Positions 43,183-51,917 of a stretch of 64,000 nt of DNA are shown here, one piece after another. The stretch spans positions 7,660,501 through 7,724,500 of the forward strand of contig NZ_CP109434.1 in assembly GCF_036227105.1 (NCBI RefSeq), given 5' to 3'. Position numbers and translations under genes: made by a program. Source of the DNA: Amycolatopsis sp. NBC_01488. Its GTDB lineage: Bacteria > Actinomycetota > Actinomycetes > Mycobacteriales > Pseudonocardiaceae. The stretch's first letter is position 1. Every line of letters starts with the position of its first letter. The notes under the pieces are model-generated. The model had not been told where the DNA came from and searched no databases. It saw nothing but the letters and a program-made list of their open reading frames with translations.

Positions 43183-43338
43183 TCGGCGTGCGGCCGAAAC
43201 CCAGTGGTAGTCCGGTTTTCGGCTGTCCGCACGTTGACCGTGTCCGGCTCACGACGTAACGTCCGCCCGACCTTGCCGGTCGAACCGGTTCGATCCCGCC
43301 GGTCTGTTCCGGCGGTCGCGTGCAACGCAGGAGGACCC

Positions 43339-45168
43339 ATGAGGACGAGAACCAGGCGCGGCCGGCTGCGGCCGGTGCTGGGTGCGGCGCTGGCGCTGGC
43401 CTGGTCGGTGCTGGCCCCGGCCACCAGCCAGGCGGCGGGCGAGTCGCTGTCGGTGGACCTTTCCGCGACGCGAGGACCGGCGACCGGTGTGGGGGAAGGC
43501 TTCCTCTACGGCATCACCCAGGACGGCAGCCAGCCGGCCGACCCGTTGCTCCAGCCGCTGAACATCAACGCCTTCCGGGGCGGCGGCTGGTTCTCCGGCG
43601 GCTGGATCAAGGACGGCTACCAGAACGGCTCCGCGACGAAGGCCGACCTCGACTCGATCACCGCGCAGGCGAAACGGCTCACCCGGCCGCCCTACCACGC
43701 GCAGTACCAGGTGCTCGTCACCGACATCTACGGCCTCAACGGCGGGCAGCCGTCGAACACGAGGTACCCGTGCGACAACGGCGACTGCTCGAACTGGATC
43801 AGCTTCATCGACGCCACGGTCGGCGCGTTGCAGGCGTCAGGGCTGAAGTTCGCCTACGACATCGACAACGAGCCGGACATCTCGGTGTTCTGGACGCGGG
43901 GGGTGAACAGCGCCCAGTACTTCCAGATGTGGGACACCGCCTACCGGGAGATCCGCCGGCTCGCGCCGGGAGCGCAGATCGTCGGGCCGTCGTTCGCGTA
44001 CACCCCGCAGGGCCGGCCGGACCAATGGCGAACCTGGCTGGCGCACGTGAAGACGGCCGGCACGGTGCCGGACATGATCACCAACCACGACGAGGGCGAC
44101 GTCGACGACCCGGTCGCCGTCTCGCAGTCCCTCAACACCGCGCTGACCGCGGCGGGGATCGGCGCGGTGCCGCTGTCGGCGAACGAATACCAGCCCGCCG
44201 ACCGGCAGACCGCCGGCGTGACCGCGTGGTACCTCGCGCGCTTCGCCCAGTCCGGGTACACCAACGCGATGCGCGGCAACTGGGTCTGTTGCGTCACGCC
44301 GAACCTCACCGGTGTCCTCACCCAGAGCGGCGGAACCTGGCAGCCGACCGGCAACTGGTGGGTGATGCGCGACTACGCCGACCTCACCGGAACGCTCGTC
44401 GGCACCGCCGGCCAGGTCGGCTCGACGGCGATCTCGGCAGCCGAGGACGCCACCGCCAAGCACGCGGTCGCGATCATCGGCGACTCCAACGGGTACACCG
44501 GCGCCGCGTCCGTCACCTTCACCGGCTTGGGCTCGGTTCCCTGGCTGGCGAACAACGGCGGCGTGAACGTCACCGTGCAGCGCATCCCCGACCAGGCGCC
44601 CCTGGCCGCACCGCAGGTGGTGTACAGCCAGAACGTCGCCGCCGGCGCCGCGATCACCGTGCCGCTCACGTTCCAGGCGTCGCACGACGCGTTCGCCGTC
44701 TACCTGACACCCGCGTCGACGTCCGGCGGCGGCGGGTTCCCCGCCGGCTACCACCGGCTCGTCGCCGCCCACGACAACCTGTGCCTCGACGTCTACGGCA
44801 ACACCTCGGCCGCGGGCGCGGCGATCGACCAGTGGACCTGCAACGGGCAGGCCAACCAGCAGTTCCAGTTCGTCCCGGGCACCGGCGGCTACGGCGAACT
44901 GCGGGCGCAGAACTCCGGCCAGGACGTGGCGGTGTCGGGCGGTTCCACCGCCCAGGGCACGCCCGACATCGTCCAGCAGCCCCCGAACACGGCCGCCGGC
45001 AACCTCTGGCAACCGGTCGCGCAGTCCGACGGCTCGTACGCATTCCGCAACCAGCACAGCGGGTTGTGCCTCGACGTGCCCAGTGCCGGCAGCAGTCCCG
45101 GTCAGCAACTGGATCAGTGGCCGTGCAAGGACGCACCCGGCACGAACCAGGACTTCCTGGTCGGCTGA
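43339..45168 (+). CDS. exported clan GH-A glycosidase (GH39-like) with ricin-type lectin
   Basis: 609 residues. Signal peptide 1-33. Catalytic barrel about 40-370 with FAYDIDNEPDISVFW (acid/base Glu178) and VPLSANEYQPADR (nucleophile Glu283). A beta-sandwich follows (to about 465). Residues 470-609 are a ricin-type lectin (NLCLDVYGNTSAAGAAIDQW, NQQFQF, NQHSGLCLDVPSAGSSPGQQ, NQDFLV). Exact GH family uncertain (GH39 or related); beta-xylosidase or galactan-active enzyme are both possible. GGAGGA precedes the ATG. Divergent from GH10. Confidence 0.75.
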   Translation: MRTRTRRGRLRPVLGAALALAWSVLAPATSQAAGESLSVDLSATRGPATGVGEGFLYGITQDGSQPADPLLQPLNINAFRGGGWFSGGWIKDGYQNGSATKADLDSITAQAKRLTRPPYHAQYQVLVTDIYGLNGGQPSNTRYPCDNGDCSNWISFIDATVGALQASGLKFAYDIDNEPDISVFWTRGVNSAQYFQMWDTAYREIRRLAPGAQIVGPSFAYTPQGRPDQWRTWLAHVKTAGTVPDMITNHDEGDVDDPVAVSQSLNTALTAAGIGAVPLSANEYQPADRQTAGVTAWYLARFAQSGYTNAMRGNWVCCVTPNLTGVLTQSGGTWQPTGNWWVMRDYADLTGTLVGTAGQVGSTAISAAEDATAKHAVAIIGDSNGYTGAASVTFTGLGSVPWLANNGGVNVTVQRIPDQAPLAAPQVVYSQNVAAGAAITVPLTFQASHDAFAVYLTPASTSGGGGFPAGYHRLVAAHDNLCLDVYGNTSAAGAAIDQWTCNGQANQQFQFVPGTGGYGELRAQNSGQDVAVSGGSTAQGTPDIVQQPPNTAAGNLWQPVAQSDGSYAFRNQHSGLCLDVPSAGSSPGQQLDQWPCKDAPGTNQDFLVG

Positions 45169-45190
45169 CCGGCCGGGAGCGCCGGAGGTG

Positions 45191-45236
45191 CCGGTCCGGA
45201 ACGGGGGGGTAGTGCGGGCAAGCGGTTCCGGACCGG
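45191..45236 (+). terminator. hairpin after the GH-A gene
   Basis: CCGGTCCGGAAC (45191-45202) and GTTCCGGACCGG (45225-45236), perfect 12-bp stem with a G-rich 22-nt loop, 22 bp past the stop. The rest of the 45169-45523 gap holds no gene. Confidence 0.6.
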
Positions 45237-45474
45237 CCTCGATCGCTCACGCCACCCCGACCCCCGAGAGCACCGGCGGCGTCGCGCTCCGCCTCGGCCT
45301 CGCATGCGTCTGCCACCTCGGCGACACCGTGGCCGCCGCCGACTCGACCGCCGCACCCAAACAGCCCGGCTTCCGTGAGCGTCAACGGAACCCGGAACAA
45401 CCGTCACCATCGACAGCCGGACATCACTGCCGGACCTCCTGCGCGTCCAGGACATCCCTTCACAGCAAGGAAAA

Positions 45475-45507
45475 GGTGTCCGCCGGGAACTGTTCCCGGC
45501 GGACACC
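45475..45507. terminator. perfect 16-bp inverted repeat between convergent genes
   Basis: GGTGTCCGCCGGGAAC, one base, then GTTCCCGGCGGACACC. It lies 17 bp beyond the minus-strand esterase stop and serves as its terminator; it probably also blocks read-through from the GH-A gene. Confidence 0.8.
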
Positions 45508-45523
45508 CTCGCGCGCGGCGGAG

Positions 45524-46897
45524 TCAGGCGCGCTGCAACTGGAACCGCTGGTTGGGGTTGCCGGTGAACGTCCACTGGGAGATCCGCGCGCCGTCGGCGG
45601 TCGACACCCCCCACACGTCCAGCGCCAGGCCGCTCAGCCGGTTCACCAGGCTCACCGTGCCGCCGCCCTGGTCGACCACCCGCCACTGCTGCGCGGTCGA
45701 GTTGGCGTCGGCCTGCTGGCTGATGTCCGCACCGCTGCTCGCGTTGGCCGCCTGCAGGACCAGCCCGCTGTTGCGGGCCCGCACCCGGTAGTAGCCGTCA
45801 CCGGAGTCGACGAAGTCGAACTGCTGGCTCAGACCGCCGGTGGCCGACTCCTGCTCGATGAGCGCCCCGGCCGCGGTGGAGGCGCCGGTGATGCCCACGA
45901 GCTTGTTGCTGTGCTGCGCCACCAGCTTGTAGTTCACGCCGGTCTGGACCGGCGATCCCGGTGGCTGGGTGGACGAGTCGAACTGCGTGATGAACTTCCA
46001 GACCTCACCGGAGGTCCAGGTCTGCCAGCCGTCGCAGGTGCAGCCGTCCCGCGGGCCGGGGTCGTGCCCGGCGCCGTCGAACGCGGCCCAGGTCACCGGA
46101 TACCCGGGCTTGCAGCCGGAGTACGTCGTCACGATGTGGGTCAGGCTGCCTTGAGCGGGCTCCGGCGGGTTCTGCGGGGTGCAGCCGTTGTTCCGGACGA
46201 ACTGGTCACGCAGGGCCCGTCCCGAGGCGATCGGCAGGACGTTGTCCCGCAGGCCGTGCAGGCCGATGTAGGCGACGGGCTGGGTCCCGCCGCTGCACCC
46301 GCTGAGGTTCGCCCCGGAGTAGACGGCGACCGCGCGGAACACCGTCGGCCGGGCGCAGGCCAGCGCGTAGCTCATCGCGGCGCCGTAGCTGAACCCGCCG
46401 GCGAAGACCTGCGAAGTGTCGACGCACAGGGCTCCTTCGAGCTGCTTCAGCAGGTCGTCGATGAAGGTGACGTCCTGGCCGCCGGGGTTGGCCCAGCCGT
46501 TGCCGTTGCCCTGGGGCGCCACGAAAATCGTGCCGTTGCCCGCATTGTCCGCGAGCCGCCGGAGCCCGTAGTAGGACCAGTTGTAGCCGTCGGTCCCGCC
46601 GGAGTCGACGTCGTTGGCCGTGCCGCCCCGCCAGTGGAGCCCGACGAACAGCCGGTAGTTGTGGTTGTTGTCGTAGTTGTTCGGCACCCGCAGGATGTAG
46701 CTGCGGTTCTGGCCGCCGCTGGAGATCGTGTGGCTGCCGCTCGCCAGTCCCGGAGCCTTCCCGCAGCCCGCGGTCCCGGCGGCGGGCGCGGCCGGCGACC
46801 GCTGCTGGGGAGCGGCGGCCTGCGCGGTGCCGGACGCCGCCAGCGCGAGCACGGCCCCGACCGCGATCGACGCGAACAGGGATCTATACCTCACCAT
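45524..46897 (-). CDS. exported CE1/feruloyl-esterase-type hydrolase with ricin-type lectin
   Basis: 457 residues from ATG 46897 (GGGAG 7 bp upstream; GTG 46900 adjacent). Signal peptide about 1-28. Alpha/beta hydrolase about 45-315: YILRVPNNYDNNHNYRLFVG, IFVAPQGNGNGWANPGGQD, nucleophile GGFSYGAAMSYALACARP, IGLHGLRDNVLPI (Asp) and FDGAGHDPGPRDGC (His). Residues 325-457 are a ricin-type lectin (KLVAQHSNKLVGITG, YYRVRARNSGLVLQ, NQRFQLQ). Probably removes ferulate or acetate from xylan. Follows the second CE1 gene by about 100 bp on the same strand. Confidence 0.87.
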   Translation of the reverse strand: MVRYRSLFASIAVGAVLALAASGTAQAAAPQQRSPAAPAAGTAGCGKAPGLASGSHTISSGGQNRSYILRVPNNYDNNHNYRLFVGLHWRGGTANDVDSGGTDGYNWSYYGLRRLADNAGNGTIFVAPQGNGNGWANPGGQDVTFIDDLLKQLEGALCVDTSQVFAGGFSYGAAMSYALACARPTVFRAVAVYSGANLSGCSGGTQPVAYIGLHGLRDNVLPIASGRALRDQFVRNNGCTPQNPPEPAQGSLTHIVTTYSGCKPGYPVTWAAFDGAGHDPGPRDGCTCDGWQTWTSGEVWKFITQFDSSTQPPGSPVQTGVNYKLVAQHSNKLVGITGASTAAGALIEQESATGGLSQQFDFVDSGDGYYRVRARNSGLVLQAANASSGADISQQADANSTAQQWRVVDQGGGTVSLVNRLSGLALDVWGVSTADGARISQWTFTGNPNQRFQLQRA

Positions 46898-47000
46898 CAC
46901 CTGGCTCCCTTCGGTCTTCGGACATGGCGTTCTCCTTCGGTCGTCGTGGATCCCGCGTCAGGTGCGGGTCCACTGCTGGTTGGTGCGTTGCCGGTCTGGG

Positions 47001-48341
47001 TCAGCCGACCGGGGGCGGCGTGGTCCACTTCTGGTTCTGGCCGCCGGCGCAGGTGCCCAGCCGCACCGCGGTGCCGTTGGCGGTCGAGCCGGCGGCGACC
47101 TCCAGGCAGAGCCCGGACTGCGTCCCGGTGACGGTGCCGTCGGCGTTGACCTTCCACTGCTGGTTGGCGCCGCCGTGGCAGGCCCAGATGATCGCGGCCG
47201 TGCCCGGGCTGGTCCCGCCGCCCTCGGCGTCGAGGCAGCGCAGCGTGTCACCGGAATAGACGGTCAGCTGACCGGCGGCGGTGACCGTCCACGTCTGGTT
47301 GGTGCCGCCGTTGCAGTCCCAGACCTGCGTCCGCGTGCCCTGCGTAGTGGTGCGGCCCGGCACGTCGAGGCACCGGCCCGCCGCCACCGAGCGCACCGGG
47401 CCACTGGCGCTCCCGCCGCTGGTGTCGAGGCCGAGGAAGGAGATCGCGTACGCGAGCATCCCGGCCTGCGGCAGGGTGTGCCCGGTGCCCGCGATGACGA
47501 CACCCTCGACAGTGGCCCGGGTACCGGTCTCGCCGTAGCGGGTCCGCGTCCAGGACGACTGCGGGTGGTCGGTGAAGGACGGTGTCTGGTTCAGCGAGTG
47601 CAGGGCGGTCCACTGCTTGATCTCTTCGCCGTAGTTCGGGTACGCCAGGGTGGTGTCCTGGTTCCCGTGCCACAGCTGCATCCGCGGGTAGGCGCCGGTG
47701 TAGCCGGGGTACATCGCGTGGGCCTGATCGGCCCACTGCTGCGCGGTCTTGATCACGTTCCCGCCGGCGCACTGGCTGTTCCACAGTGAGCCGTCCGTCG
47801 TCGCGAAGCACCCGGCGGGCACGCCCGAGAAGGCGGCCCCGGCGGCGAACACGTCCGGGTACTCCGCGGCCAGGACGTTCGTCATCATGGCCCCCGAGGA
47901 GAAGCCGCTGACCACGACGCGACCCGGGTCCACGTTGTAGTGCTGCCGGGTCCAGGCGACCATCGACATGATGCCGGTGGAGTCGCTGCCGCCGTTACGG
48001 GTCAGGCCCGCCTTCGTCGACACGTCGAAGCAGTGCCCGTCACGGGTGGCCTCCGGCACGACGATGACGTAGCCGTACCGGTCGGCCGCCGTCACGTAGT
48101 CGTGGCCGTTGCCGGTGAAGATCGCGCTCGCCGAGCCACCGCAGTAGTGCACCAGCACGAGCAGCGCCGGCTTGGGCGCCACGTTGTCCGGCACGTACAC
48201 GTACATGCCGAGGTTGGTGGGGTTGGCGCCGAAGTCGCCGACCCGGGTCAACGTCGCGGCCGCGGCCGGACCGGCGGTCAGGACCGCCGCGGTGAGCGTC
48301 ACGACCATCGCCAGCAAGGCGCGAAGAGTACGGGACAGCAT
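47001..48341 (-). CDS. exported CE1-type acetylxylan esterase / PHB-depolymerase-like with CBM13
   Basis: 446 residues from ATG 48341. Signal peptide 1-30. Esterase about 30-300: YVPDNVAPKPALLVLVHYCG, nucleophile VVSGFSSGAMMTNVLAAEYP, LWHGNQDTTLAYPNYGEEIK (Asp) and VIAGTGHTLPQ (His). CBM13 about 315-446 (VAAGRCLDVPGRTTTQGTRT, NQTWTV, NQQWKV, NQKWTT). Deacetylates xylan so that GH10 enzymes can work. A ROK/XylR-like palindrome 33 bp upstream suggests xylose control. Probable operon with the following esterase. Confidence 0.88.
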   Translation of the reverse strand: MLSRTLRALLAMVVTLTAAVLTAGPAAAATLTRVGDFGANPTNLGMYVYVPDNVAPKPALLVLVHYCGGSASAIFTGNGHDYVTAADRYGYVIVVPEATRDGHCFDVSTKAGLTRNGGSDSTGIMSMVAWTRQHYNVDPGRVVVSGFSSGAMMTNVLAAEYPDVFAAGAAFSGVPAGCFATTDGSLWNSQCAGGNVIKTAQQWADQAHAMYPGYTGAYPRMQLWHGNQDTTLAYPNYGEEIKQWTALHSLNQTPSFTDHPQSSWTRTRYGETGTRATVEGVVIAGTGHTLPQAGMLAYAISFLGLDTSGGSASGPVRSVAAGRCLDVPGRTTTQGTRTQVWDCNGGTNQTWTVTAAGQLTVYSGDTLRCLDAEGGGTSPGTAAIIWACHGGANQQWKVNADGTVTGTQSGLCLEVAAGSTANGTAVRLGTCAGGQNQKWTTPPPVG

Positions 48342-48373
48342 TGTCACGGGTACTCACTTCCGGAGTGAATTCG

Positions 48374-48391
48374 TTCAGTTACCGAACTAAA
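48374..48391 (-). promoter_or_regulatory. XylR/ROK-like operator
   Basis: Minus strand reads TTTAGTTCGGTAACTGAA, an inverted TTYAGTT-N4-AACTRAA, the style of ROK-family xylose repressors. It ends 33 bp before the acetylxylan esterase start. No ROK gene in the window. Confidence 0.5.
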
Positions 48392-49007
48392 CAGGCAAGA
48401 GTCAAGATAGGAGCGGCGCGCGCCATGGTCAATGCGCCATTCGCGCCATGCCAACGGAACCGGCGTGAGGACCCCGCCGAACCGTTGCCATGCAAGCAAA
48501 GCAAGCACTGGAGCGGCACGTCAGACGTCCGAGTGAGCGCGCAAGACAATGAAAATTACCCGACCACAACGGGTTGTCTCCGCCGATCCACAAGGGAGTG
48601 AACGCGCGGCCGCGACCAGGACGGGCCACTTACGTGACCCTGCCGACAGGTCTCGGCGGCGGCCTCGATCGCGCACGCAGCTTGCTCGTCACGGGTCACG
48701 CGATAAGTATGACTTACTGCTCGATCCAGCACCCTACCCTGTTGCCCGCCGATCCGGTCGAAGATTGACAGTACGGCGTGAAACTTACATTCGGGCGGCC
48801 CGGCAAGCGCCGCGATACGGAGCAATGAGCATGCTCATTGCTTGACGCCGGGAACCCGCCCTGTTCTCATGGATCACCGAGCCGACAGCGGGAACCCGTC
48901 GCCGACCATCGAATCAGGCGGCGCCCGATCGGACTCGCCGCGCCGAATGAGTCATACACATCCTGCACCGGTTCGCCCACGGGGACCACGACGAAGTGGA
49001 GTAGCTG
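48392..49007. other. 616-bp gap; no supported gene, one perfect palindrome
   Basis: No convincing ORF on either strand. It contains the 20-bp palindrome described separately and is AT-richer than its surroundings near 48540-48570 and 48710-48790, consistent with promoter DNA or a decayed locus. Confidence 0.4.
48822..48841. promoter_or_regulatory. perfect 20-bp palindrome
   Basis: GCAATGAGCATGCTCATTGC is self-complementary over all 20 bases, as expected of a TetR- or MarR-type operator. TTGACG, a possible -35, follows at 48842-48847. No regulator gene is adjacent; the next open frame is the broken lipoprotein-like gene at 49008. Confidence 0.55.
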
Positions 49008-49510
49008 ATGAGGGGCAGGAGCCGCACGTCCGTCATCACCGCGCTGTTCGCCACGGCCGTCGTCCCGGGGTGCGGGACCGGCACCGCACCGCAGGGCCGG
49101 AACGGTTTCACGCCGGCGCCGCAGGCCGCCGCGCAGCTGCTCGACACGCTCCTCAAGGCCGGCAGCGCCCCGGACTGCCGCCGTCGGTGGCCGCGCTCGT
49201 CTCCCGCGTCCACCCCGAGGCGACCGTCGTCGAGCTGGTCAACCTCGCCCCGGCCGCCGACCACACGGTGGTCGTGCCGGCCGGGGCGTTCGGCGAGCAC
49301 ACCATCCGCACCGCCTGCGACGACCCGTCGTGGGTCGGGGACCTGGACGACTACGGGCATTCCGAGCCCCGGGTGACGTCGGCCTCGACCCGCGTCGACG
49401 GCCCCCGGCTCGAGGTGCGGCTGCCGCGCTCCGCCACCGTCCGGCTCGGCCTGCGCACCCACCCGCCCTCGGCCCGCACCCCGTTCGACACCCCCAACCC
49501 CATCCCCTGA
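49008..49510 (+). pseudogene. frameshifted remnant of an exported protein
   Basis: From ATG 49008 one frame reads a short signal-like start (MRGRSRTSVITALFATAVVP followed by GCGTGTAP) and runs to about 49180. The coherent C-terminal part is in a different frame: ALVSRVHPEATVVELVNLAP, TVVVPAGAFGEHTIRT, DLDDYGHSEPRVTSAS, RLEVRLPRSATVRLGLRTH, to the TGA at 49508-49510. The latter looks like a terminal beta-sandwich domain of a secreted hydrolase. Start and end pieces are joined out of frame with most of the gene missing. Parent family not identified. Confidence 0.5.
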
Positions 49511-49522
49511 GAGGTCCCCACC

Positions 49523-51889
49523 ATGCCGCCGCGCACCAGATCAGTGGCTGCCGCGCTCGCCACCGCCTTCGTGGTGACCGCGCTCGCCACGCCGCCCGCC
49601 CGGGCCGCGACCGTCACCATCGCCGTGTCCCCGGCCGGCAACGACGCCAACCCCGGCACGCCCGACCAGCCGGTCGCCACCCCCGCCAAGGCCCAGCAGC
49701 TCGCCCGCGCCCAGTCGGCGGGCAACGACGTGGTCGTGCAGCTCGCCGGCGGCACCTACCGGCTCTCCGCCCCGCTGGCGTTCACCAGCGCCGACTCGGC
49801 GCCGAACGGCCACACCGTCACCTGGCAGGCCGCCTCCGGCCAGACCCCGGTCCTGTCCGGTGGCAGCCAGGTCTCCGGCTGGACGGTGCAGGACTCCGGC
49901 CAGAACATCTGGATGGCTTCCGTGCCGCAGGGCGCCGACTCCCGGCAGCTCTTCGTCGACGGCGCGCTCGCCCCGCGCGCGTCGATCCCGCTGTCCCGCA
50001 ACGACGTGCAGTTCACCACGAGCGGCATGAACATCACCAATTCCGCGCTGAACTACCTCGCCACGCTGCCGCAGCAGAACCGGATCGAGGTGGAGAGCCA
50101 GAACTCGTTCACCGACCGGTACTCCCCCGTCGACCACGTCGGCGGCACGACGATCACCATGCAGCAACCCGCCTGGAACAACAACAACTGGGGCTACGAC
50201 ACCCTCGCCAAGCCGTTCGGCGGCGGCCAGCTGTTCCTGGAGAACTCGTACTCGTTCCTCAAGAACGCCGGTCAGTGGTACCTGGACCCGCAGGCCGGGA
50301 AGCTCTACTACAAGGCGCCCTCCGGGTGGGTGCCCGGCAGCCACGACGTCGAACTGCCGCGGTTGACGTCGCTGCTGCAGATCAGCGGCAGCTACGACAA
50401 CCCGGTGCGCGGCCTCGCCTTCAAGGGCCTGCACTTCGAGCACACCACCTGGCTCACGCCGAGCACGTCGGTCGGGTACGCGAACCAGCAGACCGGGACG
50501 TTCATCCCCGCCGCGGCCCCGATGCCGGCCGACTTCCTGACGTCCTGCCAGTCGGGCTGCCAGCAGTTCGAGGGCGCACGCGGCAGCTGGGCTCAGGCGC
50601 CCGCCGCCGTCCAGGTCTCGGCCGCGAGCGGGATCACCTTCAGCGGCGACACCTTCACCCACCTCGGCCAGGTGGCGCTGGGCATCGGCAACGACGCGAA
50701 CGCCCACGCGTCCGGGATCGGCCTCGGGGCGTCGTCGATCACCGTCGACCACAACACGTTCACCGAGGACTCGGGCGGTGGCGTCATCGTCGGCGGCGTC
50801 CGCGCCGACTCGCACCACCCCTCCAACGCGGCGATGACGAACAAGGACATCACCATCTCGAACAACACGGTGAGCCGGGTCGCCCTGGACTACCGCGAAA
50901 TGGCCGGCATCCTGTCGACCTACGTCACGCACGCCGTCGTCACGCACAACGACGTCTCGAACCTGACCTACGACGGCATCGACGTCGGCTGGGGCTGGGG
51001 TGCCAACGACCCGGGCGGCAGCCAGGACTACCGCAACCGCGGCCTGTACAACTACCAGCCCGTCTACACCACGCCGACGACGCTGCGGGACACGGTCGTC
51101 AGCTACAACCGGGTGCACGGCACCAAGAAGCTCATGCACGACGGCGGCAGCATCTACAACCTCTCCGCCAACCCCGGCAGCTCCATCGACCACAACTACG
51201 TCTACGACAACAACCGCACGGTCGGCCTGTACCTCGACGAAGGCTCGCGGTACGTGAACCTCTCGGCCAACGTGATCCAGGACTCCGGGGTGTGGGCCTT
51301 CACCAACGCCAACGGCAGCAACAACACCAACGACAACACGTTCAGCGGCAACTGGCTCAACGGCGGCGCGACCCAGGTGGCCACCGGGCCGCCGCACAAC
51401 AACGTCCTGAGCGGGAACGTCCAGGTCAGCGGGACCAACTGGCCGTCGGGCGCCCAGCAGGTCATCGCCGCCGTCGGCCCGGGCGGCGGCAGCGGCCCGC
51501 CGGCGGGCCCGGTGCACGCGGTGGGTGCCGGCAAGTGCCTCGACGTCACCGGCGTCAGCACCACCCCCGGCGCCGCGGTCGAGATCTGGGACTGCAACAA
51601 CGGCACGAACCAGTCCTGGACCCGCACCGGCGCCGGCGAGCTGTCCGTCTACAACGGCACCCGGTGCCTCGACGCCAGCGGCCAGGGCACCAGCCCCGGC
51701 ACCAAGGTCGTCATCTGGAACTGCAACGGCCAGGCCAACCAGCAGTGGCAGGTCACCGCGAACGGCACCATCACCGGTGTCCAGTCCGGGCTCTGCCTCG
51801 ACGTCACCGGATCCGCCACCGCCAACGGCACCCTGGTCCAGCTCGCCACCTGCACGGCCGCGAACAACCAGAAGTGGACGCTCGGCTGA
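49523..51889 (+). CDS. exported parallel beta-helix protein with CBM13
   Basis: 788 residues. Signal peptide 1-28. Right-handed beta-helix about 30-650: AVSPAGNDANPGTPDQPVAT start motif, LRLTSLL-type rungs, repeated ITFSGDTFTHLG, ITVDHNTFTEDSGGGVIVGG, ITISNNTVSRV, AVVTHNDVSNLTYDGIDVGW and SIDHNYVYDNN. Such helices act as polysaccharide lyases or glycosidases on pectin, arabinan or similar polymers; catalytic residues are not assigned. CBM13 about 660-788 (AVGAGKCLDVTGVSTTPGAA, NQSWTR, NQQWQV, NQKWTL). First gene of a three-gene plus-strand operon (28 bp to GH54). Confidence 0.82.
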   Translation: MPPRTRSVAAALATAFVVTALATPPARAATVTIAVSPAGNDANPGTPDQPVATPAKAQQLARAQSAGNDVVVQLAGGTYRLSAPLAFTSADSAPNGHTVTWQAASGQTPVLSGGSQVSGWTVQDSGQNIWMASVPQGADSRQLFVDGALAPRASIPLSRNDVQFTTSGMNITNSALNYLATLPQQNRIEVESQNSFTDRYSPVDHVGGTTITMQQPAWNNNNWGYDTLAKPFGGGQLFLENSYSFLKNAGQWYLDPQAGKLYYKAPSGWVPGSHDVELPRLTSLLQISGSYDNPVRGLAFKGLHFEHTTWLTPSTSVGYANQQTGTFIPAAAPMPADFLTSCQSGCQQFEGARGSWAQAPAAVQVSAASGITFSGDTFTHLGQVALGIGNDANAHASGIGLGASSITVDHNTFTEDSGGGVIVGGVRADSHHPSNAAMTNKDITISNNTVSRVALDYREMAGILSTYVTHAVVTHNDVSNLTYDGIDVGWGWGANDPGGSQDYRNRGLYNYQPVYTTPTTLRDTVVSYNRVHGTKKLMHDGGSIYNLSANPGSSIDHNYVYDNNRTVGLYLDEGSRYVNLSANVIQDSGVWAFTNANGSNNTNDNTFSGNWLNGGATQVATGPPHNNVLSGNVQVSGTNWPSGAQQVIAAVGPGGGSGPPAGPVHAVGAGKCLDVTGVSTTPGAAVEIWDCNNGTNQSWTRTGAGELSVYNGTRCLDASGQGTSPGTKVVIWNCNGQANQQWQVTANGTITGVQSGLCLDVTGSATANGTLVQLATCTAANNQKWTLG

Positions 51890-51917
51890 CCACGAATTCG
51901 CTGAGAGAGGTTTAGCC

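Noticed and set aside
48556..48825. Minus-strand 89-codon ORF in the 48.4-49.0 kb gap
   Set aside because: Unusual composition, no family, and no ribosome-binding site.
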